DNA from: SCTM01 sp965279655 | GTDB lineage: Bacteria > Pseudomonadota > Alphaproteobacteria > Rhodospirillales > Rhodospirillaceae | DNA length: 64,000 nt | Assembly (NCBI GenBank): GCA_965279655.1 | Contig: OZ257255.1 | Coordinates: forward strand, 4,526,001 to 4,590,000 | Direction: 5' to 3' | In this document: positions 29,231 through 40,700 of the stretch, piece after piece | How positions within the stretch are numbered: the first letter of the stretch is position 1 | Layout of the letters: the number at the start of each line of letters is the position of its first letter | Translations under genes and position numbers: made by a program | Notes under the pieces: generated by a model | What the model was told of the DNA's origin: nothing | Database searches by the model: none | Seen by the model: the letters and a program-made list of their open reading frames with translations, nothing else

Positions 29231-30247
29231 TCACGCCGCGTAGAACATCGGCCCGGCGCCGTGCTCGCGGAACCACTTCGTGATCACGATTTTCTCGCCT
29301 TCGGTCGGCGGAAGGCCCGCGTGATGGGTGCGGTCGTTGGGCGTGCCGTCCGCATGCAGGTTGTTCCAGATGACCGCTTGTCCGCGCTCTGGGTTGAACT
29401 GAAGTCCTAATTTCGGGAACGCCGTCGCGCCGCCGCGCATCCCTTCGTTCAGATAAACCATGAACGTCCACGTGCGGTTGCCGCGCGCGCCGCCGAACTT
29501 GGCGAACTCGGGCGTACCGGGCTCGAAGAAATCCGTGTGCGCCTTGAATTCCTGGCCGGGGGAATAGTGCTGCCCTTGAATGCCCTCGCCGTAGGACGGC
29601 CGGATGCCGAGTGTGCGGGCGATCCGTGTATCCACCGCATCCACCAGTTCATCCGGGATCTCCGACAGATCGCACGTGCTGCTGGTGCGAAAGTATGGAT
29701 CGGCCGGCTTCTCGGTCGTGATTGTCGACGGTCTCAAGCGGCGTCTGATCAAGGCGATCAGGCCCTCGCACTCTGCCGCGGTGAGAAATTCGTTCAGTGT
29801 GTAGAGTTGGCACGCTGGGTCCGGGCAGCGCCAAAGCTTGGGCTCCGCCCCGAGCCCGGAGAGCGGGACGCGGCTCAAGGCGCCATGGTCGACGGGTGCC
29901 GTCGCGCGGGCGCCAAGCAGGGGTGAACTCGCCGGGAAGTGTCCGCCCATTGCGGCGGAAATCGCATCGAGGGCGAATCCCTCCTTCAGCAGGATGCCGA
30001 GCAGTTCATGCGGGTCGCATTGCCGCGCGATGTTCTCGGTGAGCCACGTCTTCCAACTCGCGTCGATCGGGCGGTTGCCGACGGCGGCCGATCCGGCGGG
30101 GAAATACGCGCTCATGGCCACGGCGACGGAGGCCTCGGAAAACGCGTGGCTCAGTAAAGTGAGCCGCAATTCGCGCGGGTCGCAGCCCCGGGCGATGTTT
30201 TCCTTCAGCCAACCCTTCCAGCGCGCATCCAGGTCGCGGCCGCCCAT
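29231..30247 (-). CDS. Prolyl 4-hydroxylase-like 2OG-Fe(II) dioxygenase with N-terminal duplicated module
   Basis: 338 residues. The C-terminal ~190 form a P4H-type double-stranded beta-helix: YTLNEFLTAAECEGLI, then iron ligands His237 and Asp239 in FKAHTDFFEPG, MVYLNEGMRGGATAFPKLG, and the distal His308/309 with Lys319 in GEKIVITKWF for 2-oxoglutarate. The N-terminus carries two tandem copies of a ~43-residue module with a 55-residue period (W10…FPA51 and W65…FPA106; core WL.ENIARxCDPxEL). No signal peptide, so it acts in the cytoplasm. It lies tail to tail (6 bp) with the tolC-like gene and divergently from a GT4 gene, next to the Pro-Thr-rich adhesin, its most attractive substrate. Confidence 0.85.
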   Translation of the reverse strand: MGGRDLDARWKGWLKENIARGCDPRELRLTLLSHAFSEASVAVAMSAYFPAGSAAVGNRPIDASWKTWLTENIARQCDPHELLGILLKEGFALDAISAAMGGHFPASSPLLGARATAPVDHGALSRVPLSGLGAEPKLWRCPDPACQLYTLNEFLTAAECEGLIALIRRRLRPSTITTEKPADPYFRTSSTCDLSEIPDELVDAVDTRIARTLGIRPSYGEGIQGQHYSPGQEFKAHTDFFEPGTPEFAKFGGARGNRTWTFMVYLNEGMRGGATAFPKLGLQFNPERGQAVIWNNLHADGTPNDRTHHAGLPPTEGEKIVITKWFREHGAGPMFYAA

Positions 30248-30385
30248 GCATCACCCGTTCCCATCCCGGCACTATTGTCCGGGAAACGTCCGCGCCTCGC
30301 CACCGTCCTGTTGACGGCGCCGGGTCTGGTCGCCGTCCTCGGCGTCAACTAGCATCGCCGCAGGCTTCAGCCTGATCGGGGTCGC

Positions 30386-31552
30386 GTGAAAATTCTCTTC
30401 TACTCTCCCCACGCCCTGGCGGATTCGTCCAGCGGCGCAGCTCAAAGCGTGGCGGCGCTGCTGGCGGAGCTTGTGCGCCTGGGTCATTCCTGCGGCGCCG
30501 TAACCGGTTCGGTGATCGACGCCACCAACGAACTCTTCACCCGCGTACTGGATGCGCCGCCGACCTCGACCTACACGCTCCACGACGTCGCGCTGAACGT
30601 TCCCGTCCGCAAGGTCGCGCTCGACGGGGTGGTGCATCTGGTCGTGGGCGAGAAGGGGCGGCGCATCGGCGAGATGACCTCGGCGGAAGAAGTGGTCATC
30701 CACAAGGTGTTTCTGGACGCCTTCCGCGATCTCGAACCCGACGTGGTGCTTGGCTACGGCGGCCTCACGTCCAACTATGCCGCCGGTTCTTTTGCACGCT
30801 CGCGCGGGCGCAAGTCCGTGCTGTATGTCGCGTCGGAAAGCTACAAACAGGCCGATCACTTCGCCTACGCGGACATGGTCGTCACCGTATCCGAGGCGAT
30901 GGCCAAGAAACTCGCGCCGATCACGCAGTTGCCGACGCTGGTCCTGCGTCCGTTCATGAACATCGCCTCGATCACCTGCGCCAAGCGCACGCCCGAGTAC
31001 ATCACGCTGCTCAATCCGCTTCCGGCCAAGGGCGTGATGCTTGCCGCGGCCCTGGCGCGTGAAGCCGCGCGACGCGGGCGGCCCTACAAGTTCCTGTTCG
31101 TCGAAGGGCGTGGCACGCGCGAGACCATGCGCGCGTTATGTCCCGATGCCCTCGCCCTTCCGTCCGTCTCCATCGCCAACAACACCTCGGACGTGAAGCT
31201 GGTCTACGAGCGTTCGTCGGTGATCCTGTATCCATCCCTGTGGTTCGAGACCGCGGGCAAGGTTCCGCTCGAAGCCAATGCCAACGGGATCCCGGTGCTC
31301 GCCAGCAACATCGGTGGCATCCCGGAGATGCTCGACGGCGCGGGATATCTGTTCGATCCGCCCGCCGCCTGCGTCTCTGCATGGGAAACACCGCCGCCGC
31401 CGGAATATGTTGAGCAATGGCTCGCGGTCCTGGACCGACTCCACAATGATCCGGCGGAGCATGCGGACGCGGTGCGGCGCGCTCGCGCAGCGGCGGAAAG
31501 ATACAATCCCGCCCAGATGGCGCAGGAATTCGTGGATTTCGTGCAACGCTGA
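30386..31552 (+). CDS. Glycosyltransferase family 4, linked to the adhesin
   Basis: 388 residues from GTG 30386 (MKILFYSPHALADSSSGAAQSVAAL). GT-B donor-domain features: LNPLPAKGVMLAAALAREAARRG, ANNTSDVKLVYERSSVILYPSLWFETAGKVPLEANANGIPVLAS (with the E-x7-E-like segment) and GGIPEMLDGAGYLFDPP. It has no membrane anchor. Its position between the prolyl hydroxylase and the adhesin, separated from the main polysaccharide cluster by the tolC-like gene, suggests a protein-modifying transferase acting on the adhesin before export. That is inference from position; an exopolysaccharide role is the alternative. Confidence 0.85.
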   Translation: MKILFYSPHALADSSSGAAQSVAALLAELVRLGHSCGAVTGSVIDATNELFTRVLDAPPTSTYTLHDVALNVPVRKVALDGVVHLVVGEKGRRIGEMTSAEEVVIHKVFLDAFRDLEPDVVLGYGGLTSNYAAGSFARSRGRKSVLYVASESYKQADHFAYADMVVTVSEAMAKKLAPITQLPTLVLRPFMNIASITCAKRTPEYITLLNPLPAKGVMLAAALAREAARRGRPYKFLFVEGRGTRETMRALCPDALALPSVSIANNTSDVKLVYERSSVILYPSLWFETAGKVPLEANANGIPVLASNIGGIPEMLDGAGYLFDPPAACVSAWETPPPPEYVEQWLAVLDRLHNDPAEHADAVRRARAAAERYNPAQMAQEFVDFVQR

Positions 31553-31600
31553 ACTTCCTCGCGCGTACCTCAATATCCGGAAGTGTTATTATCGTTGCGA

Positions 31601-31687
31601 CTCAATACTTTATTGAGCGCGAGGAGCACTTTCCCGTAGGGGAAACGTGGACCCGCCACGTTGCCCTGCGGTACACCTAAAGGGTGT
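31601..31687 (+). promoter_or_regulatory. Structured 5' leader of the adhesin mRNA (four consecutive hairpins)
   Basis: Within the 155-bp spacer before the adhesin gene four hairpins can be drawn in a row: CTCAATA/TATTGAG (31601-31617), TTTCCC/GGGAAA (31630-31645), AACGTGG/CCACGTT (31644-31662, sharing two bases with the previous one) and ACACC/GGTGT (31673-31687). The last ends just before the GGAGGGG ribosome binding site at 31691-31697. I do not recognise a known riboswitch class; the arrangement could be a ligand- or protein-responsive leader, or mRNA stabilisation for a very long transcript. Confidence 0.45.
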
Positions 31688-31707
31688 AGAGGAGGGGCCA
31701 AATCTTG

Positions 31708-34700
31708 ATGCGGACGGATTTCGCTCCGGGCGAATTCGGCGCCTCCCGCGAGGCCCTGGGAACGCACGTTGTCACGCCGAAAAACGGGTTCGTTTTTCTG
31801 GGCCGAGACGTGCTGGTCACCGGCACCTATGCCCGTCAGGGCGTCGATCTCGTGGTGCTCGACCCCGAGGGTGGCCGCTACATCATCAAGGGCTTCTTCC
31901 TGCTCGATCACCCCCCGTCCCTGACGGATGGCGGTGAAACATTCATTCCCGGTGAACTCGCGGCGAGTTTCGCCAGCATCGCTCACGATCAGTTCGCCCA
32001 GGCGGGCGGCGCCGCCGGCCGCGGTGTCTCCATCGGTCAGGTGCGGTCCGTCACCGGTATCGTGACGGTGACGCATGCGGACGGGACGCAGTCGACCCTG
32101 AAGGTCGGCGACGCGCTCTACATGGCCGACATCATCGAAAGCGGCGCCGGCGCCAAAGTCGGTCTGGTGATGGTCGACGGCACCACCTTCGGCCTCGGCG
32201 AGAACGGCGAACTGGTGCTCGACGAACTCGTCTATGACCCGGCGACCAAGGGCGGGAAGTCGACGGTCACCCTTCTGTCCGGCGCGGCCGGTTTCGTCTC
32301 CGGCACGATCGCGAAATCCGGCCAGGACGCGATGCAGTTCAAGACGCCGGTCGGCACCATCGGCATCCGCGGCACAAAAGTTTTCGTGTCGTTCGATCCG
32401 GTCAGCGGCGACGTCACCATCCTCAACCGCCCCACCGGCGTCACGCCGACGGGTCAGGTCACCGCGGGTGAAATCTTCCTGTCGCTGCCGGACGGAACGC
32501 CGATCGGCGCGGTCACCAGCGGCAACGGCGGCTGGCAGTGGAATCCGCGCACCGGCAGCACGCCGACCCAAGTGCAGCTCACCGAAGCGCAGGTCCAGAA
32601 CGTCGTTACCAACGTCGAGAACACGATCAACCAGATCGCGCCGATCCCGACCGCTACGCCGACCCCGACGCCGACGCAAACACCGGGCGGCGATGCCACC
32701 GGCGGACAAGCGCCCGCCCCCGCCGGCGATGCGACGCCCACGCCGACGCCCACGGGCGAGACGCCTGCGCCCGCGGCCGAGCAGGCGCCGGCTGAACAGG
32801 CGCCCGCCGATCAAACGCCCGCGCCGACGGGCGACGCCCAACCCACCGGCGACGCCGGCAATAACAACGCCAACAACAATGCCAACCAGAGCCCGGCGCC
32901 GACGCCTGCGCCTGGGCCCACCCCGGCGCCGACCCCGGCCCCGACATTCGCGCCCGCGCCCACTCCGACGCCGGCACCAACGGTGAGTTTCTCGCCGACG
33001 CCGACCGCGTCGCCCGCGCCGACGTTCACGCCGTCTCCTACGCCCGCGCCCGCGCCACGCCCCACGCCGACCCCGACGCCGGTTCCAACACCGACGCCGA
33101 CGCCAGTCCGGCCGACACCGGTTCCAACACCGACACCGACGCCAACACCCGCGCCGGTTCCTGTGCCGACACCCACGCCAACCCCAGTTCCTGTGCCGAC
33201 ACCGACGCCGGTGCCGACACCCACGCCGGTTCCAACGCCAACACCAACACCCACACCAGATCCAACACCGACACCGGTGCCGACGCCCACACCCACACCT
33301 GTTCCCACACCCGTTCCCACGCCAACACCCACGCCGACGCCGGATCCGACCCCGGAGCCGACCCCGACGCCCACGCCAACGCCCACGCCAACGCCCACAC
33401 CGTCACCCACGCCGACCGCGACCTTCTCGGCCGCCTCCGGCGGATCGTGGACGACGGCGGCGAACTGGGGCGGCGTTCTGCCGAGTGCGACCACTGAGGT
33501 CACGATCAACGACGCGACGGTCACGCTCGACAACGACACCACAAACACCGTCGCAAGCCTGACGCTCACCGGCACCAGCGTCCTTGTCATTCATGACCCG
33601 ATCACGCCGACGACGCTGCACCTTGTGAACGGCGGCTCCTCGGCGGCCGGGACGACGATCGATCTCTATAACGAGGGTGAGCTGAGCTCGGACGGCGTAT
33701 TTACCAACGCTGGCACGATCAATCTCGGCGTCGCCGGCGGTTACGGAATGCTCTCCGGCTCGGGCAGCTTCATCAACACCGGCACGATCAATGCGAAGGA
33801 AGGCTACAACCACGTCGCGCTGACCATCGCGAGCGGCGGCACGATGGCGGTGGCGGACAGCAACGCGCTCTTCACCGTCGCCGGCGCGATCACGATCTCC
33901 ACGGGCGGCGAGCTATCGCTCACCGCCAGCAACGGCGCCACCACATGCCTGGTGCTTTCGGGCTCGTCCGGCTTCATCGGCTCGATCAGCAACTCCGGCG
34001 TGATCGAGATGTCGGCTGGCAGCGGCGGCTCCACCACGATCGCGGTCGCGAGTGGCGGCATCTTCACGAACCAGGCGGGCGGACAGATCAATGTCCTGTC
34101 GTCGATCGGTTCCGTCGCGATCACCGGCAATGCCACCAACCTCGGCACCATAAATGCCGCGTCGAGCCTTTATGTCGGTGCAGGCGGAACCTTCACGAAC
34201 CAAGGCGCAATCGCCGTGGCCTCTGGCGCGACCCTCGGTGTCGTGAGTTCGTCCACATTGGTGATGGGCAGCGGCGGAAGCGTTAGCGGCCAACTTGACG
34301 TCCTTCTCAGTAGCACGCTCACTACGAACGCGAATTGGACGCTGAGCAGCGGATCGACGATCAACCTCTCGAATAGCTCGATCTGGAACGGGTCTGGCAC
34401 GACCAGTGTCGCGGGCGCGGTGTTCGCGCTCGATGGCACGATCTCGGCGCCACTCACCATCCTCAACGGCGGCTATCTCGATAAGGTCGGCAACGACGAT
34501 CTGACGATATCGGGCGCGCTGACGATCAATTCCGGCGGCAGCTTCCTCATCTTCGGCGGCAGCGGCGCGAGCACAACCCTCAACGGCACGACCAACAACG
34601 CCGGCCTGATCTCGCTGACCTCGAATTCTCCCTACGCCGTTGATCTCATCGTAGACGGGACCCTCAATAACACCGGAACGCTGGAGATCCTTGCCGGGTC

Positions 34701-37700
34701 CGGAGGTGCGCGCGGGATTACGGGCGGTGGAAGCCTCTCCAATACCGGCATTGTTTCGATCGAAGCCGGCGCGACCCTGGACCTCCACGACGGCGCTACG
34801 TTCATCGCCGGCAGTGGCGGCACCTACACCGGCAGCGGCACGCTCCTGCTGGGCGGTTCATCTATTTTCCGTCTCACCTCCGACGCGACCATCAGCAACG
34901 GCCTCACGCTGCAGCTCGGCGAGTATGGGGTCGGCGCCGATATCACCCAGTCCGGCGGAACGCGGACACTCATCAACAACGGCACGCTCGACCTGCGCGC
35001 CGGCACCGTCACGCCGACGATCCATAACCAAAACATCATGACCGCCGTGGCGACCAACGGCGCGGTTACGCTCGGCTACCTCTGGAATGATGGCGCCTTC
35101 CAGATCGAAGGGACCTCGCTCAACGCTGCGCTCGTATCCTTCGCCGGCAATATCGACAACTTCAGCACGATTACGCTCACGTCCAGCGGTACCGCCGCGA
35201 ACGCCACGCTCGACGCGGCCGGCTACATCCTGAACAACGATGGCACCGTCACGTTCGCGACCGGCGCGGGCGGCGTCCGCGGCTTTAACGGCGGCATCAG
35301 CAATTCCGGCCAGATCAACGTCAACCAGGGCACGATCTTCACGATCGGCAATAACAACATCGACATCGTGGACACCGGCACGTTCACCGTCGCCAGCGGC
35401 GTCGTCGCCCAGCTGGGCGCTACCGGCGTCGGCAAGTTCAAGGTCCAGTCTGGCGGCACGCTCGACGTCAGCGGCTCCGGCGCCGTCCTTAACCTGAATG
35501 GGCACGACCTCTTCGACGGCGGCGGTACAATCACCGGCTTCAGCAACATCAGCTTCGGCGGCGGCGCCTATGTCGTGGGATACGCCTTCAATGCCGCGGG
35601 CTACACCGTCGCGTCCAGCAAGGTGTTCGCCATCGGCACCGGCGGATCGCTGATCGGGACCGGCATCTTCACCATCGCCGACGGCGCCACGTTCCGCATC
35701 GACGCCAACGGCGCGATCGCCTCGGGACTCACGATCGAGTTCGGCACCACGGGCGGTACCGGCGCCGCGTGGACCAACACGAGCAACGCCACCGCGACCA
35801 TCCTCGGCACCGCCAACCTCCACCACGGCGTCGTGGGGAGCAACCTGGACATCGGCGCCGGCGCCATCGTGAACGCCGTCGACACCAACAGTCTTGTCAC
35901 GTTGTCGGGCGCTGTCGGCAACGCCGGCACAATCACGCTTTCGGCGACAAACGGCGGTTCAACCAAGATCTACGTCTCCGGCGTCCTGACCAACAGCAAT
36001 CTCGTGGAACTCACGTCGGCGGGCAGCGGCGGCACGGTGATCTTGGACCTCTCCGGCGGAAGGATCGTGAACAACTCCACCGGCGTCATCGAGATCGCCG
36101 TCGGCTCCGGCGGTCGCACGATCATTGGCCGTATCGACAATGGCGGCGGCGTCAACGTTCACAAGGATGCGACGTTTGCGCTCGGCTCCGAGAACTTCGA
36201 CAACTTGAGCAGCGGCACCGTCACGATCGACAGCGGCGCGACCCTGACCATTACGCCCAGCGGCGCCGGCGCGTTTAAGCTCCAGTCCGGGTCGATTCTC
36301 TCGGTCACCGGCGCAATGAACCTCGGCGGGCACGACCTGTACGACTACGGCGCCACGATCAACACCTTCAACAACATCGTTTTCAGCGGCGGCGCATACG
36401 TCATCGGCTACGCATTCAACGCGGCGGGTTACACGGTCGTCGCGGGCAAGGCGTTGGGCCTTACCGACGGCGGCTCGTTCACCGGCAGCGGCGGCACGCT
36501 CACCGTCGCCGACGACGCCGCCCTTAAGACCGCCGGCAACGGCACCATCGCCAGCGGCCTCACCGTTCAATTCGGAACGGTCGCCGGCTCCGGCGCGACC
36601 TGGACGACCACCGGCAGCGGCGTTGCGACCACGGTCGCCGGAACGGTCAATCTCCAGCGGGGCGTGGTCTCCTCGAACCTGATCGTCGCGAACGGCGGCG
36701 TCATTCAGGCCTCGGACACCAATGGCCTTGCCTATCTCAGCGGCACCACCACCATTCAGAGCGGCGGTACGTTGCTGGTGAAGGAGATCGGCAACCAGGG
36801 CATCGCGACCTATCTGTACGCCAACGGCACGATCAGCAACGCCGGCACGATCCTCATCACCATCGGCGGCGCGGGCGCATATGAGAACGTCACGCTCGAT
36901 CTCACCGGCGGGACCGCGGGTAACGTCAGCGGCGGCGTCCTCCAGTTCGACAGCACATCCGGCACCGGCGGCACGCACGCCCTGCTGGGGTCGTTCACCA
37001 ACGCGGCCGGCGGGTCGATAGCCGTCAACTACAGCGGCACCCACAACAGCGGCACGCTGACCAACGCCGGCGCCATCTCGGTCGCCAGCGGTTACACGCT
37101 CACCCTGGGCGCGGCGTCCATCCTCAATCAAGCCGCGGCCACCGGCACCTACACCGGCAGCGGTGGCACGATCTTCTTCGCCGACGGCAGCACCTTCAAC
37201 GTCGATGCGGACGCGACCATTGGCACGGGCCTCAACGTCCTGCTCGGCACCGACGGCGGCGCCGGATCGGTTTGGAACGACGGCGGCAGCGCGACGATCA
37301 CCGTGAACGGCACCCTGGCCATCACCCGCGGCACGATCGATCCCGACCTCATCGTCGCTAGCGGCGGCCTCGTGGTGGCGTCGGAGTCCGACTACAACGC
37401 CATCGTCAACGGCGCCGTCACCGTCCAGAGCGGGGGCATCCTGCGGGTGAAGGAGATCGGCAATAACGCCCATTGGTCCGCGCTGAAGCTTACCAGCACC
37501 GTGAACAACTACGGCACGGTCAATGCCGGCATCGGCGGCTCCTCCGCCTTTGGCAACGTGTTCCTCGACTTCACCGGCGGCCAGCTGATCAATCACAGCG
37601 GCGGCGTGCTGCTGATCGACACCACCTCGGGCAGCACCGGCACGCGCACCCTATCCGGCGATATCCACAATCTCGCCGGCGGCTTTATCACCGCCAGCTA

Positions 37701-40700
37701 TGACACCACCTACAGCAGCGGCACGATCCAGAACGCGGGGACCTTGGAACTCCAGGGCGCGACCCAGTTGACGGTGGGCTCCGGCGCGACCTTCTCCAAC
37801 ACCGCCACCGCAGCGGCTTACACCGGCTCCGGCACGCTGTTCGTCAACGACGGCGGCTTCTTCCACGCCGCCACTAACACCACCATCGGGTCCGGCTTCA
37901 CCGTGCTGCTCGGCTCCATCAGCGGCGCCGGCGCGAACTGGACCCAGACCTCGACGCCGGTTGTCACGATCCAAGGCACGGTGGATATCCGCACGGCCAC
38001 CATCGCGCCGAGTATCGTCGTTGCCAACGGCGGTTTCCTTAAAGCCCAAGAAACCGGCGGCGCGGCGACGATCAACAACGCGGTCACCGTTCAGTCCGGC
38101 GGCACGCTTCAGGTCAGGGATTTCGGCAACAACGGCATCGCCTCTTCGCTCCACATCGTCGGCGCCTTGAACAATTCCGGCCTGGTGAATCTCACCATCG
38201 GCGGCGGCGGCGCCTTCGGCGATATCTCCCTGAGCACGACCGGCGGCCTTAACAACCTTGCGAGTGGCACGTTCCTGGTGGACACCACTAGCGGCAGTAG
38301 CGGCACCCGCACGTTCCTCGGGCAGTTCAACAATGCCGGCACGGCGACCATCAGCTACGGCGCCACGTTCACCATCATCAACAACCACATCGAGAACACG
38401 AGCGGCGGTACGTTTACCATCGACAGCGGCGCGACCGTCGACATCTCCTCCGGGGGCACCGGCGCGTTCAAGGTCTCGAGCGGTGCGGTCCTCACCGTCA
38501 ACGGCACGCTCAACGCCAACGGCCACGACATCTACGAAGGCGGCACGATCGCCGGCAAGGCCAACATCAACCTGGGCGGCGGCTTCTATGTCTACAACGC
38601 GCCGAAAAACGTCGCCGGGGGCACTTTCGGGTCCACCGATCGCCTTGCATTCACCACCGGGTCCGCGCTCAACGGCACCGGCACACTCACCATCAACGAC
38701 TTTGCCGCGATCCGGTTCGATGCCAGCATCAACACGGCGACGACGCTGAACGTGCAGGTCGGCACCTACGGCGGCAGCGGCGCGACGTTCTCCGGCACAG
38801 GCACGCTCGTCGTGCGAGGGGGTGCGGATCTGCGCTCTGGCTACTTCGGCGTGAACGTCACCAACTTCCTCAGCTCGAACATCAATGTCATCGGCTCCAA
38901 CAACGCCGTTACGTTCGCCAACACGCTGCTCAATCAGAACGGCGGCATCATCTGGATCAAGGGCGACTACGCCAGCAACCCGTCCGAATTGAACATCACG
39001 GGTACGCTGAACAACAGCGGCAGTGTCGTGCTGACCTCCACCGGTGGCGGGACCGGCAACGCCGCCACCCTTGATGCCCTCGGCGCGACGATCAATAACC
39101 TCGCGAGCGGCGCCATCAATGTGCACGTTGGCGACGGCGGCACGCGGACGATCGCCGGCAGGCTTGTGAATACCGGTTATGTGGCCCTTAACACGGACAC
39201 GTACTTCAACTCGGGGTCCCTCGACTCGAATAACCAGTCGGGCGGAACATTTAATGCCGATGCGGGGAACTCGATCCTCGCCGGCGACAACGGGCGGAGC
39301 TTCAACAACGCCGGTTCGCTCGGTGTAGCCTCGGGTGCCAGCCTCACCATCGGCAGCGGCATTACGCTCACGCATTTCGCCGCGGGGACGTATACCGGCA
39401 CGGGGACCTTGATCCTCGGCTCCGGCGCGACGTTCGCGATCGGCAATTTCGCCGTGACCATGAGCCCGTACATCCAGCTCGGCCAATACGGCGCGGCGGC
39501 GACCATCACCGGCACGAATACGCTCACCCTTAGCACCGGCATGGATCTGCGCTCGGGCACGATCGCGCCGAACGTCGCCGTCAGCTCCGGCGCGACGGTC
39601 GCGGCCTACGCCAGCAACGATGCCGTGACCTTCAGCGGCATGTTCAACAACCTCACCGGCGGCACGCTGCGCATCGAAGGCGTTTACGCCAACGCGGCGA
39701 GCGAAGTGAACTTCTCCAACGCCGTCAATAATGCCGGCACGATCCTGCTCACTTCCAGTGGCGGCGGCAGCGGCAACACCGCCACCCTCGACGCGAGCGG
39801 CATGCTCATCACCAACACCGGCACGATCAATCTCGACCTGGGCTCGGGCGGCACCCGCGCCATCAAGGGCGGTATCACCAATTCCGGCACGATCAACGTG
39901 CAGCAGAATACGAACTTCACGATCAACGCCAACAGTATCGATATTCTCAGCGGCGGCACGCTGACCATCGATTCCGGAATTTCCGCCACGATCCAGCCGG
40001 GCGGCGGCGGCCAGTTCAAACTCCAATCGGGCGGCACCCTGAACGTCAGCGGCGGGCTGTACGTGTACGGCCATGATTTCTTCGATGGCGGCGGTACGAT
40101 CAACGGCTTCGGTAACATCATCTTCAGCGGCGGCATCTACGTCATCGGCTACGCCTATGATCCGTCCGGCACCACGGTCGCGATCGGTCAGACGAAGGGC
40201 TTCGGCTCCGGCGCGAGCCTGATCGGCAGCGGCACGTTCACGGTCGAAGGCACGCTGCGCTTCGACACGGCGGTGTCGATCGCATCGGGCCTGACGACCG
40301 TGCTCGGCAACTCCGCCAGCGGCTACACGGCGCAAATCTCGGGCCCCGGCTCGGCCACGAACGCGGGCAACGTGACGGTCCAACTCGCCAACGTCATGAC
40401 CACCTTCAATAACTCAGGCGCTATCAGCATAGCGTCGGGCAAGCAGCTGATGATCTCGGCCGGCGGCACGCTCGGCCACCAATCCGGCGGCACCTATACC
40501 GGCACCGGCAGCTTGATCCTCGCCTCCAGCGGCGTGTTCAGCATCGGTGCGAACAACGTGTCCCTGACGCCCCTACTGCAACTTGGCTATTCGGGCCAAG
40601 CCGCGAGCATCACGGGGGCCGGGACGCTGACGCTGAATGGCGGGATGGACGCTCGCAAGGGCACGGTATCCCCGGCGGTAACCAATGTCTCCGGTTCGAC

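Noticed and set aside
31570..32841. 423-codon minus-strand frame at the start of the adhesin
   Set aside because: Arg/Gly-rich shadow of the adhesin N-terminus.
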